Shown: piece after piece, positions 1 through 11,396 of the stretch
How positions within the stretch are numbered: position 1 is the stretch's first letter
How the letters are laid out: each line of letters opens with the position of its first letter
Assembly: GCA_002688355.1 (NCBI GenBank)
Contig: NZCT01000024.1
Coordinates: 1-39,716 of the forward strand
Direction: 5' to 3'
Length of the DNA: 39,716 nucleotides
Source of the DNA: an archaeon
GTDB taxonomy: Archaea > Nanobdellota > Nanobdellia > SCGC-AAA011-G17 > GW2011-AR20
Notes under the pieces: generated by a model
Told to the model about the DNA's origin: nothing
Seen by the model: the letters and a program-made list of their open reading frames with translations, nothing else
The model's database searches: none
Program-made: the position numbers and the translations under genes

Positions 1-2
1 GA

Positions 3-107
3 ACTTTTTACTCACAGAAGAAAGAAGTAATTTGTAAATTGATAGCATATAATTTAGATAGAAAAATTAAATCAATTTTAGTAGGGTTTCAGCAGAGCCT
101 ATTTTAG
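3..107 (+). pseudogene. possible C-terminal remnant of an unidentified gene
   Basis: One plus-strand frame is open from the window edge to a TAG and would encode about 34 residues ending in a hydrophobic/basic tail (KLIAYNLDRKIKSI). The composition recalls C-terminal ends of DDE transposases, but this is only an impression and no catalytic motif is visible. It runs a few bases into the 3' end of the converging lipoprotein gene. The rest of the gene, if there is one, lies outside the window. Confidence 0.2.
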
Positions 108-668
108 TTTTTCTTCAAGATACTTAGCAACGTGATTTTTAAACCTGTTATATTCTTGTTTTCTTGTAATACCCTTAAACTGATCTTGTGTGTTATATAT
201 AACTTTTACAAGATTTATTTCTCCTTTTTTATCTGGGTGAATTGGAGTTCCAAAAATTAATGAATTATCTCCAAATTTGGATTCTATAATTGTAAAACTA
301 AAGTATTCATCTGAAATCCTGATTAGGAATTTATCTTCATAATTAAAGCTATTTTTTCCATTATCAATATATAAAAAGGAATCTACTCCAAAAATGTGAT
401 ATAAACTTGGATGATTTTTTGGATGTTGGCCTTTGAAAATTGTTTTTCCATCATCTAAATGATTTAAATCAATACCAATTATTCTTGTATCATCCATTTC
501 CTCAATTTCTGCTGAACCTTCTTTTGCAAGATCTTCCAGAATATGTACAATTTCTTGATTAGAATAGTTTTTATTCTGAGTGTAAGTTATTCTATTTGTG
601 TAACAAGAAAGATTTAATGTCAATAATAGGGTTATTATACTTAATTTTTTTGTGATTTCTAAGTTCAT
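99..668 (-). CDS. putative lipoprotein of unknown function
   Basis: The 189-residue protein starts with a lysine-containing n-region and a leucine/isoleucine-rich stretch ending in a lipobox-like LNLSC, so Cys22 is a likely lipid-anchored residue. The remainder is polar, with several beta-prone segments, and would face the outside of the cell. I do not recognise the family. The ATG at 668 gives a complete signal peptide, so I keep it. The gene ends next to the RNase P RNA gene, in the same orientation, and stands alone rather than in an operon. Confidence 0.6.
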   Translation of the reverse strand: MNLEITKKLSIITLLLTLNLSCYTNRITYTQNKNYSNQEIVHILEDLAKEGSAEIEEMDDTRIIGIDLNHLDDGKTIFKGQHPKNHPSLYHIFGVDSFLYIDNGKNSFNYEDKFLIRISDEYFSFTIIESKFGDNSLIFGTPIHPDKKGEINLVKVIYNTQDQFKGITRKQEYNRFKNHVAKYLEEKLK

Positions 669-680
669 TTTAGATTAAGA

Positions 681-1001
681 GTAGGCAAGTAATAAGCCAT
701 ATTTTGTAGAGTATTCCAAGTTTAAACTTTTCATTAAGTACTCTTCACAACATTCTACTAAGCGTTTCCAAAACTTGCACAAACTGGGGCTCACTGTTTC
801 AACGAATTCCTCTATCAATTCAGCTTTTAATAAGCCACATGTTTTTAATAAAGGACCGTGCCATTTCTGTGTGGTTGCCTACCATTTCTGGAAATAATCA
901 AAAAGATTATCAGTTCCTTTTTATTGTGTTTAAACAATTAAAAAAGGTAAATCAGTGTATGGACTTTCCTCAGTCAACCGTGAGTTGTGTTACTTGCCTA
1001 C
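681..1001 (-). ncRNA. rnpB: RNase P RNA (catalytic RNA of tRNA 5' maturation)
   Basis: On the minus strand the conserved region I signature GAGGAAAGTCC (961-971) lies near the 5' end. The 3' end carries ACAAAATATGGCTTAT, a match to conserved region V (ACAGAACCCGGCTTA). The two ends form a perfect 12-bp P1 helix (990-1001 with 681-692). Between them are CACAGAAATGGC, a GTTGAAACAGTGAG element and AGTAGAATGTTG, in the order expected of the remaining conserved blocks. The length of 321 nt suits an archaeal RNase P RNA. It would remove 5' leaders from pre-tRNAs together with archaeal Rpp proteins, which are not in this window. The ORF called at 955-1137 on the plus strand partly overlaps this gene and is not real. 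Confidence 0.93.
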
Positions 1002-1023
1002 TATTATAAAAAGAGAAAATGCG

Positions 1024-1031
1024 TTTATAAG
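1024..1031 (-). promoter_or_regulatory. TATA box of the RNase P RNA gene
   Basis: On the minus strand a TTATAAA element sits about 25-30 bases upstream of the first P1 base at 1001, the canonical archaeal spacing. It overlaps the region just past the stop codon of the upstream gene remnant. Confidence 0.6.
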
Positions 1032-1036
1032 TTTAA

Positions 1037-1330
1037 CTACTTTAATAATTTCTCCAATAATCCTTTCCTTTTTGGTTTACAATATTTTGGCGTATAGAAA
1101 TAATGAGGAACAGGAATACCTGCAGCCTGCCTTCTAGCATCAGCTTTTAAACCAATTTCATGTACTACTTTAAGAAATTCATCAGAAACAGGTTCTTCAT
1201 TAGGTATACTTTCTTGTGTTTTATAACCTAAATTGTCCTTTATTTTTTAATACATATTGTAGAAGGGATTCATCATTACCACCATAAATGTATAAATATT
1301 CATACTTATAAATATTGTTCTTTTAAGAAT
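1037..1330 (-). pseudogene. frameshifted remnant of an unrecognised gene
   Basis: Two minus-strand frames look coding and join end to end. The upstream part (about YEYLYIYGGNDESLLQYVLK) runs to a stop near 1216. The downstream part (GYKTQESIPNEEPVSDEF, continuing to KGLLEKLLK) ends in TAG at 1037. The frames overlap around a run of six A (1242-1248), the likely site of an indel. Neither half has its own ATG. The family is not recognised. It could instead be a sequencing-error frameshift in a living gene, so reads over the homopolymer would decide. Confidence 0.5.
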
Positions 1331-1335
1331 TTAAA

Positions 1336-1932
1336 ATGAATCAAAAATTAGTTTGGAATAGGATAGCTGAAAGTTGGAGTAATTTTAGACAGAAACCTGA
1401 AAAGAAAGTTTTTAGTTTATTGAAAAGATGGAGTAAAGGTAAAATTTTAGATGCTGGATGTGGTAATTGTAGAAATTTATTTCCTTTTTTTAAAAATAAC
1501 TTTGAGTGTTATGGTTTCGATTTCTCAAAGGAAATGATAAATAATTCTAAGAAGTATATTAAGAAAAATAATTTTAAAGTTAATTTAAAAATTGGTTCTT
1601 TAGAAAAAATACCATTTAAGGATAAAACTTTTGATTATGTTATTTGTTTTGCTGTTTTACATCATTTAGAAAATCCTGAAAATGGTATCAGGGAAACTAA
1701 AAGAATTTTGAAAAATAACGGAGAAGCTTATGTTAACATTTGGAATAAATATCAGTTAAAATTTTTATTTAAGAGAGAAGAGATGTATATTAAATGGGGA
1801 AATGAAAAGAGGTATTATAATTTGATTTCTTATTTTAAGTTACGAAGAATATTAAAAGAAAGTAATTTTTCAATTTTGGAAAGTAATTTTTTTGGAAAGA
1901 ATATAGAGTTTTTAATTAAGAAGAATGAATAA
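1336..1932 (+). CDS. class I SAM-dependent methyltransferase, Trm9/ALKBH8-like
   Basis: The 198-residue protein has the Rossmann methyltransferase motif I LDAGCGNCRN, an acidic motif II region (YGFDFSKEM) and the post-motif VLHHLENPE. The N-terminal WNRIAESWSNFRQKP and the small RYYNLIS insert near the C-terminus are typical of the Trm9-like group, which methylates wobble-uridine side chains of tRNA in eukaryotes. The archaeal substrate is not certain. It ends about 30 bases before tRNA-Ile, so a tRNA-modification role fits the position but is inferred. Confidence 0.8.
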   Translation: MNQKLVWNRIAESWSNFRQKPEKKVFSLLKRWSKGKILDAGCGNCRNLFPFFKNNFECYGFDFSKEMINNSKKYIKKNNFKVNLKIGSLEKIPFKDKTFDYVICFAVLHHLENPENGIRETKRILKNNGEAYVNIWNKYQLKFLFKREEMYIKWGNEKRYYNLISYFKLRRILKESNFSILESNFFGKNIEFLIKKNE

Positions 1933-1965
1933 ATTTATAAGTTCTTTATTAGTTATTTATACTAA

Positions 1966-2114
1966 GGGCCTGTAGCTCAGTCTGGTCTAGAGCGCTGAAT
2001 TAAGTGCGTAAGTCTTATATGACGCTATTGTTCTGCAATAGTGCTAAGCCAGCCAGAGAGTTTCCTTTTAGGGAATTCGGTTTTAGGTCGTCATTTCAAA
2101 TATGACCAGGCCCA
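1966..2114 (+). tRNA. tRNA-Ile(UAU) with three BHB introns
   Basis: Exons are 1966-1997, 2012-2019, 2051-2056 and 2085-2114. Introns are 14 nt (1998-2011, position 29/30), 31 nt (2020-2050, canonical 37/38) and 28 nt (2057-2084, 43/44). The spliced tRNA is 76 nt: acceptor GGGCCTG/CAGGCCC, D-stem GCTC/GAGC, anticodon stem CTGGT/GCCAG, loop CTTATAA, variable AGGTC and T-arm GTCAT/ATGAC. The anticodon is TAT at 2016-2018. Each intron fits a BHB: GCGC/GCGT with bulges TGA and AAG, CTTA/TAAG with bulges TAT and CCA, and AGCC/GGTT with bulges AGA and TTA. A TATA element (1934-1940) lies about 28 bases upstream. A single-intron reading (stem CTGAA/TTCGG) leaves a 9-base variable loop and is worse. 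Confidence 0.85.
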
Positions 2115-2156
2115 CTTTCGTAATATTTAAAAAAGAAATATTATTGATAATCATAT

Positions 2157-2231
2157 GCTCTAGTAGTCTAGCCCGGTCCAGGATGCGGCCCTTTCGAGGC
2201 TGAGACCCGGGTTCAAATCCCGGCTGGAGCA
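2157..2231 (+). tRNA. tRNA-Glu(UUC)
   Basis: This is a 75-nt intronless tRNA. The acceptor pairs GCTCTAG with CTGGAGC (one G-U pair), the anticodon arm is CGGCC/GGCTG around CTTTCGA, and the T-arm is CCGGG/CCCGG around TTCAAAT. The anticodon is TTC and the discriminator base is A. An AT-rich TATA-like element (near 2123-2132) lies about 30 bases upstream, so it probably has its own promoter rather than being only a passenger of tRNA-Ile. Confidence 0.93.
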
Positions 2232-2334
2232 GTTTACCTTTAGTAATTCTAGAGGTAATTCCTTTTCTCTTATTCTAACGATTAAGATTCTTTTTTTAGT
2301 AAATTTTAAATAGAAGTATCAATATGATATTCTT

Positions 2335-2736
2335 ATGTCATTTTTTCATAAGGATGGAATAGATAATTTATTTCAGGTAATCGATAAGGAATTAAAAAAT
2401 TTTGAAGGAAATCCTAATACCATAACTATTGCATCTTTAGCCACCCCTGTTAAGAGTTTAATTGGTACTGGTGCTGGGCGTTTGAGCAAGGATGAAACTG
2501 ATTTTAGGACATTCGTTGATAGTTTTCAAGAATTTATTTCATCCTTGAAAGCTTTTAATGAAACACTTAAAAAATTTGATGAAAGACCTAGGAGTGGCAT
2601 CGAAGAAGAATGGCAGAAATGGTATAAACCTTTTGTAAAAGAAATACGAGAAGGTTTTGATTCCATAAAGGAAACTGGTAATGTTTATAAAAATTCCTTA
2701 GCTATTTTGAAAAGAGACATCAAAAAAACTTTATAA
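2335..2736 (+). CDS. hypothetical helical protein
   Basis: The 133-residue protein has no recognised family. It is soluble and predicted to be mostly helical, with heptad-like spacing in the second half (IEEEWQKWYKPFVKEIREGFDSIKE). There is no signal peptide or membrane segment. It stands alone between tRNA-Glu and a nuclease gene, with a TATA-like TTTTAAAT about 27 bases upstream of its ATG, so it is probably leaderless. Confidence 0.6.
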   Translation: MSFFHKDGIDNLFQVIDKELKNFEGNPNTITIASLATPVKSLIGTGAGRLSKDETDFRTFVDSFQEFISSLKAFNETLKKFDERPRSGIEEEWQKWYKPFVKEIREGFDSIKETGNVYKNSLAILKRDIKKTL

Positions 2737-2847
2737 TTAGTTCTTCAACCCAACATTATTTTAGAGGGTGGTCTAAACAAAGATATAGAATAGTAAAGAT
2801 ATAATTCTATATGTAATATTATATATAGTTTAATGTCTGCGTAAAAA

Positions 2848-3426
2848 ATGGAAAATATGCAAAAAGGTAAAACTGCTGAGAATATTGTTAAAGAAATGTT
2901 TGAAAGTGCTGGTTTTAAAGTTATAAGATATGGTTATGAACATACTGTTCCTTCATTGGCAGATAAAGAAAATTTAATCACAGGAAGAGCTAGTGATTAT
3001 ATAAGACATCAACCTGACCTTATTGTTGTAAATGAACATAATGAAGCATTCTTTGTTGAAGTAAAATTTAGAAGTTACAAAATAGCTGATAGAGAAATAT
3101 TCAATTATCCTAATTGTTATGTTATTCTTTTAACAAAATATGGTATTTATGCACAAAGCACTAGATTTATTCACAAAATAGGAAGTCCTTTTGTTCATCT
3201 AAATAAAATGCCCCCTTTTAGAAATATCCCTCAATCAATTATTGAAACTTCTGAATGGAAACTAAGAAGGAAACTTGGTAATGAAACATTGATAAGTCAA
3301 TTAGGTGAAATGGTTGTTGAAAAAATAACAAAGAAAAAATTAGAGCAATACAAACCTAGTATAGTTTACCTAGATAAACAAAATAAAGTATATCACAAAG
3401 GAGAAAATAATATTTCAAAAAAATGA
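2848..3426 (+). CDS. PD-(D/E)XK-fold nuclease-like protein
   Basis: The 192-residue protein has the arrangement of the PD-(D/E)XK nuclease superfamily: an N-terminal helix (GKTAENIVKEMFESAGF), then HQPDLIVV and, after a short turn, FFVEVKFR, giving the D...ExK metal site. The DNA or RNA substrate is unknown. No specificity domain or methyltransferase neighbour marks it as a restriction enzyme. The stop codon overlaps the start of the AN1 zinc-finger gene by 4 bases, so the two are translated together. Confidence 0.72.
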   Translation: MENMQKGKTAENIVKEMFESAGFKVIRYGYEHTVPSLADKENLITGRASDYIRHQPDLIVVNEHNEAFFVEVKFRSYKIADREIFNYPNCYVILLTKYGIYAQSTRFIHKIGSPFVHLNKMPPFRNIPQSIIETSEWKLRRKLGNETLISQLGEMVVEKITKKKLEQYKPSIVYLDKQNKVYHKGENNISKK

Positions 3427-3728
3427 ATTTATTTGAAAAAATAAAGAACATATTTTATTCTAAAAAACCAGATATAACTATTCAACATGATGATTGGAAT
3501 AAAAAGTTAAAAATAGAAAGGAAGAAAAAAAGGAAAAGAAGAAAGTTTGATGGTAATTGCAACTTTTGTAAAAAAATTATTAAAAAACCTCTAGTTAATA
3601 GTTTTCATTGTAAATACTGTAATCAATGGTATTGTGAAAATCATAAAAACCCAGAAACCCATAATTGTAAAGGAAGACTTATTAATCCACATTCACAAGA
3701 AACAGCAGATAGTTTGAGATTTGGATAA
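3423..3728 (+). CDS. AN1-type zinc-finger protein
   Basis: The 101-residue protein has a lysine/arginine-rich first half (KKKRKRRK) followed by an AN1-type zinc site: CNFC, FHCKYC, WYCENH and a final H/C pair. AN1 fingers bind two zinc ions and in eukaryotes link to ubiquitin and stress pathways. The archaeal role is unknown. The basic tract suggests nucleic-acid contact. The 4-base overlap with the nuclease-like gene suggests the pair works together, perhaps with the finger acting as a targeting module; this is inference. Confidence 0.75.
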   Translation: MNLFEKIKNIFYSKKPDITIQHDDWNKKLKIERKKKRKRRKFDGNCNFCKKIIKKPLVNSFHCKYCNQWYCENHKNPETHNCKGRLINPHSQETADSLRFG

Positions 3729-4050
3729 AATTAAAAAATGGAAATAAACTATTTTTTTCATGGTTTTTTAAATGATTTTATGCTTATTAATGTTAGTTTT
3801 TAGGGTAAATTCTACAGAATAGAAAACTATATAAATAACCTAAAAACTCAAAATTTAATAACAAGCTTATATTCGATAAAATTTACTGCTCAAATTGTCT
3901 AAAACCACCCCAACAATGAACATTTCTAGACGTATTAATAGAAGATTCATAGTTTATACTCAAGAAAATCACTATAATTTAGGCCCATCACAACTTAATT
4001 TTCCTAATAAAATCACTAGATTGGTTGGGAAAAGTAAACGAGAAGTTAAT
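3729..4050. other. gap between the zinc-finger gene and tRNA-Lys
   Basis: The gap holds no convincing long gene. A clear TATA element (about 3828-3836, ACTATATAAATAACC context) would start transcription near 3855-3865 on the plus strand. It could drive a leader that runs into tRNA-Lys and rpoH. A 52-codon ORF (3916-4074) begins in this stretch but ends inside the tRNA, and I do not accept it. No tRNA or other recognisable RNA fold was found on either strand. Confidence 0.4.
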
Positions 4051-4167
4051 GGGCCGGTAGCTCAGCTTGGTTAGAGCATCTGAATTAAGCTTTAAAAAAG
4101 CTTATTGATGAACCTTTTAAATCCTGAGGTGAGCAGGTGGTCGCGGGTTCAAATCCCGTCCGGCTCA
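4051..4167 (+). tRNA. tRNA-Lys(UUU) with two BHB introns
   Basis: Exons are 4051-4082, 4113-4119 and 4132-4167. Introns are 30 nt (4083-4112, position 30/31) and 12 nt (4120-4131, canonical 37/38). The spliced tRNA is 75 nt: acceptor GGGCCGG/CCGGCTC, anticodon stem TCTGC/GCAGG, loop CTTTTAA, variable TGGTC and T-arm GCGGG/CCCGT. Intron 1 fits a BHB of CATC/GATG with bulges TGA and AAC around a 7-bp AAGCTTT/AAAGCTT hairpin. Intron 2 fits CTTT/GAGG with bulges TAA and TGA. The ORF start called at 4105 lies inside this gene and is wrong. The 3' end is only 12 bases before the rpoH ATG. Confidence 0.88.
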
Positions 4168-4179
4168 TATAATTTAAAA

Positions 4180-4419
4180 ATGGAAAAGAAAGAAATCAAC
4201 ATTGCAGCGCACAAATATGTTCCAAAGCACGAAAAGCTTAATGAAGAGCAAGCTAATGAAGTTTTAAAACAATTTAACATTTCTAAGAAACAGCTTCCAG
4301 TTATTTTAAAGAAAGATGCTGCAATTAAAGAAATGAAACTTGAAAAAGGAGATATAATTAAAATTTATAGAGACAGTCCGACGTTAGGCAAATCAATTTT
4401 TTATAGATTGGTAAAGTAA
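4180..4419 (+). CDS. rpoH: DNA-directed RNA polymerase subunit H
   Basis: This is the 79-residue archaeal homologue of the C-terminal domain of eukaryotic RPB5. It contains the conserved KYVPKHEKL start, the LPVILKKDAAIKEM core and the GDIIKIYR.SPT..KSIFYRLV end. I start at the ATG at 4180 rather than 4105, because the upstream codons lie in tRNA-Lys. It sits at the jaw of RNA polymerase. As usual in Archaea it heads the rpoB-rpoA operon, here one base before rpoB2. Confidence 0.96.
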   Translation: MEKKEINIAAHKYVPKHEKLNEEQANEVLKQFNISKKQLPVILKKDAAIKEMKLEKGDIIKIYRDSPTLGKSIFYRLVK

Positions 4420-4420
4420 A

Positions 4421-5899
4421 ATGGTAGAAAACTATAGAAAAATCATTGGAAATTATTTTGATAAACATTCTATTATTGATTCGAATATCAAATCATTTAA
4501 TAATTTTATTGAAAAAGGAATGCAAGAAATTATTGATGAAAATGATGAAATAGTACCAACAATCATTCCTGCAGAAGTTAAAGACTTTAAAATTAAATTA
4601 GGAAAAATAGAGATCCATAAACCTCAAATTATTGAAGCAGATGGAAGTAAAAGAGATGTGTATCCTATTGAAGTTAGACTAAGAAAATTAACATATGCAG
4701 CTCCGATTTACTTAAACGTCAGTGCGATTATTGATGGAGTGGAGAGAGAATCTTTTACAGCTTTAATTGGAAAAATTCCTGTAATGTTAAAAAGTAAGCT
4801 ATGTCATTTGCATGGACTAAATAGGGAGCAATTAATTAAACATTCAGAAGACCCAAATGATCCTGGAGGATATTTTGTTTTAAATGGTAATGAAAGAGTT
4901 TTAATTAATGTTGAGGATTTGGCTTCTAATAAGTTCTTTATGGAAAAAAATAAAATTGGTCCAAGTAAATTCACAGCAAAGATATTTTCAGAAAGAGGAG
5001 CATATAGAATACCTCATTCAATTGAACAAATGAAAGATGGTATTATGTATATTTCATTTACAAGATTTACAAGAATTCCAATAATGTCTGTTGTGAAAGC
5101 TTTAGGTTTAGTTAAAGATCAAGAAATTATGGAACAAATTGGATTAGAGGAAAACGATAGTATTTTCATAAGTTTGTATGAAACTGTTGAGCTAAAATCT
5201 CAAAACGAAGCAGTTGATTTTTTAGCTAAGAGAATTGGAATTACACAATTTAATGATCAGAAAAATGAAAGAGTTTTTGATTTACTTGATAAATATTTAT
5301 TACCTCATTTAGGAATTAAAAAAGAAGATAGAATAAGAAAAGCATATTCATTATGTAAATACATTAAAAGATATTTGAATGTTAAAGAAAAAGGAATACA
5401 AATAAGTGACAAAGATCATTATTCAAATAAGAAGTTGAAATTAACTGGAGATTTAATGGGTGAATTATTTAGAGTTAACTTACGTGCTTTGGTGCAGGAT
5501 ATGATGTATAATTTCCAAAGACTTGTTAAGAGAGGTAAATTCCAGAGTATTAAAATTATTATTAGAGATCAGTTGCTAACGTCTAGGATAAAAAGTGCTA
5601 TGGCAACAGGTTCTTGGGTTGGTGGAAGAAAAGGTATTAGTCAGAATATTGATAGAACAAATTATGTTGCTACAATGAGCCATCTACAAAGAGTTGTATC
5701 TTTGTTAAGTGCATCTCAAGAGAATTTTGCAGCCAGAGCCTTGCACCCGACGCATATTGGAAAATTATGTCCTGTTGAAACTCCTGAAGGAACGCCAATT
5801 GGATTAAGAAAGAATTTAGCAGTTATGGCTAAAGTTTCAGAAGATGATGTTCAAGAAGACAAGATTAAAAAATCACTGGAGAATTTTGGATTAAAATGA
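4421..5899 (+). CDS. rpoB2: RNA polymerase subunit B'' (N-terminal half of B)
   Basis: The 492-residue protein is the N-terminal part of the second-largest RNA polymerase subunit. It contains PGGYFVLNGNERVLINVED, the lobe region with SRIKSAMATGSW and the fork-like region LSASQENFAARALHPTHIGKLCPVETPEGTPIGLRKNL. The split into B'' and B' occurs in many euryarchaea and DPANN genomes. The last codons overlap rpoB1 by 4 bases (ATGA), so translation is coupled. Confidence 0.97.
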   Translation: MVENYRKIIGNYFDKHSIIDSNIKSFNNFIEKGMQEIIDENDEIVPTIIPAEVKDFKIKLGKIEIHKPQIIEADGSKRDVYPIEVRLRKLTYAAPIYLNVSAIIDGVERESFTALIGKIPVMLKSKLCHLHGLNREQLIKHSEDPNDPGGYFVLNGNERVLINVEDLASNKFFMEKNKIGPSKFTAKIFSERGAYRIPHSIEQMKDGIMYISFTRFTRIPIMSVVKALGLVKDQEIMEQIGLEENDSIFISLYETVELKSQNEAVDFLAKRIGITQFNDQKNERVFDLLDKYLLPHLGIKKEDRIRKAYSLCKYIKRYLNVKEKGIQISDKDHYSNKKLKLTGDLMGELFRVNLRALVQDMMYNFQRLVKRGKFQSIKIIIRDQLLTSRIKSAMATGSWVGGRKGISQNIDRTNYVATMSHLQRVVSLLSASQENFAARALHPTHIGKLCPVETPEGTPIGLRKNLAVMAKVSEDDVQEDKIKKSLENFGLK

Positions 5900-7698
5900 G
5901 TGATGTATATTTAAATGAAAAATTCATTGGAAATGTTGAGAATCATCAAGATTTTCTGGATAAGATAGTTAATGCTAGAAGGGAAAATATTATGCCTAAA
6001 GCAACCAATGTTTTTTATAATGACGACTTGGATGAAGTTCATATTGATATTTCAAAAGGAAGAGTTAGAAGACCTTTAATTGTTGTAAAAGATGGTAAAA
6101 GTTTATTGACTAAAGAACATGTTGATAAATTAACTAAAAATGAAACTAGTTGGGATGAGTTAGTAAAAGATAGCATAATAGAATATTTAGATACTAATGA
6201 AGAAGAAATGTCTTTAATAGCAATAAATGAAGAAGATTTAACTGAAGATCATACACATTTAGAAATATCTCCAATAACATATTTAGGTTTAACGACTACG
6301 TTAATTCCTTTTTCAAATTATGGAAGTTCCTCAAGATTAATAAGAGGAAGTAAAATTCAGAAACAAGCTTTAGGATTGTATGCAAGTAATTTCTTATCAA
6401 GAGTAGATACTGATGTTAGTGTATTAAACTATCCTCAAAAACCTTTAGTAAAATCATTTATGCATGATGTTGTTAATTATAATAAACATCCTTCTGGTCA
6501 AAATATTACTATTGCATTAATGAGTTATGAAGGATATAATATGAGTGATGCTATTATTATTAATAATGGATCTATATTAAGGGGATTTGGAAGATCTACT
6601 TACTTTAGACCTTATGAATCAGAGGAGTTAAGATATTCTGGCGGATTAATAGATGAAATTGGAACTCCAGATAAAGAAGTTAAAGGTTATAGAAGTGAAG
6701 ATGATTATAAATTATTAGAGAAAGATGGTGTTGTTTATACAGGAGCTAGTGTTAAAGAAGATGATGTCCTAATTGGCAAAACAAGCCCTCCAAGATTTTT
6801 GGGTGAGGTAGAAGATTTTAGTATTGCTGCATCAACAAGAAGAGAAAGTTCTACTGTTGTTAGACATGGAGAAAATGGTGTTGTAGACATGGTCTTAATG
6901 ACAGAAAATGAAGAAGGAAATAAATTAGTTCAATTAAGATTAAGAAATTCTAGAATCCCAGAAGTTGGTGATAAGTTTGCATCCAGACATGGTCAGAAAG
7001 GTGTGATAGGGATGGTTGTTAAGGAAGAAGATATGCCTTTTACAGCAAATGGAATTACTCCAGATTTAATATTTTCTCCACATGGGATACCTGGAAGAAT
7101 GACAATATCTCATTTATTGGAAGCTATAAGTGGTAAAGTTGGAGCATTATCTGGTAGAGAAATTGATGCTACTTCTTTTGACGCTGAGCCAGAAGAAAAA
7201 ATAAGAAATGAATTACAAGAATTAGGATTTAGAGAAGACGGTACAGAGGTAATGTATAATGGAATTACTGGAGAACAATTTAAAGTTAGAATTTTCGTTG
7301 GAAATATGTATTATTTAAAATTAAAACACATGGTAGCTAATAAAATACATGTTAGAGCATTTGGTAGAATACAATTATTAACAAGACAACCTATTGAAGG
7401 AAGAGCAAAAGGTGGTGGATTAAGAGTTGGAGAGATGGAGAAAGATTGTTTTGTTGCACATGGAGCTAGTTTATTATTAAAGGAAAGGTTTGATTCAGAT
7501 AAGGTTACTGTTCATGTTTGTGAAGCATGTGGAATGTTAGCTATTAATGATACAACACGAGATAATAAATTTTGTCAAAAATGTGGTGGAAACACAGAAA
7601 TTACAGCTGTTGAAATGAGTTATGCTTTCAAATTATTATTAGATGAATTAAAATCATTAATGGTTTATCCAAAATTAAGTTTAAAAAGTAAATATTAA
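5896..7698 (+). CDS. rpoB1: RNA polymerase subunit B' (C-terminal half of B)
   Basis: The 600-residue protein carries the catalytic-side half of subunit B. It includes GSSSRLIRGSKIQKQALG, the basic SRHGQKGVIG region and PDLIFSPHGIPGRMTISHLLE, the latter part of the hybrid-binding and active-centre region. Near the C-terminus the clamp motif GLRVGEMEKDC is followed by a zinc ribbon (CEACG...CQKCGG). It is one base from rpoA1. Length and motifs are intact, with no intein. Confidence 0.97.
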   Translation: MSDVYLNEKFIGNVENHQDFLDKIVNARRENIMPKATNVFYNDDLDEVHIDISKGRVRRPLIVVKDGKSLLTKEHVDKLTKNETSWDELVKDSIIEYLDTNEEEMSLIAINEEDLTEDHTHLEISPITYLGLTTTLIPFSNYGSSSRLIRGSKIQKQALGLYASNFLSRVDTDVSVLNYPQKPLVKSFMHDVVNYNKHPSGQNITIALMSYEGYNMSDAIIINNGSILRGFGRSTYFRPYESEELRYSGGLIDEIGTPDKEVKGYRSEDDYKLLEKDGVVYTGASVKEDDVLIGKTSPPRFLGEVEDFSIAASTRRESSTVVRHGENGVVDMVLMTENEEGNKLVQLRLRNSRIPEVGDKFASRHGQKGVIGMVVKEEDMPFTANGITPDLIFSPHGIPGRMTISHLLEAISGKVGALSGREIDATSFDAEPEEKIRNELQELGFREDGTEVMYNGITGEQFKVRIFVGNMYYLKLKHMVANKIHVRAFGRIQLLTRQPIEGRAKGGGLRVGEMEKDCFVAHGASLLLKERFDSDKVTVHVCEACGMLAINDTTRDNKFCQKCGGNTEITAVEMSYAFKLLLDELKSLMVYPKLSLKSKY

Positions 7699-7699
7699 A

Positions 7700-11396
<3,697 letters not shown>

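Noticed and set aside
955-1137. 60-codon plus-strand ORF
   Set aside because: It overlaps the 5' part and promoter of the RNase P RNA on the opposite strand and the end of the gene remnant; no protein features are visible.
1966-2114. Single-intron reading of tRNA-Ile with stem CTGAA/TTCGG
   Set aside because: It leaves a 9-base variable region and no sensible anticodon; the three-intron reading satisfies all stems, length and BHB geometry.
3916-4074. 52-codon ORF before tRNA-Lys
   Set aside because: It reads into the tRNA and uses tRNA bases for its last codons and stop; no recognisable peptide.
4105-4179. Upstream start for rpoH given by the ORF track
   Set aside because: The added codons lie within tRNA-Lys; the conserved subunit H begins at 4180.
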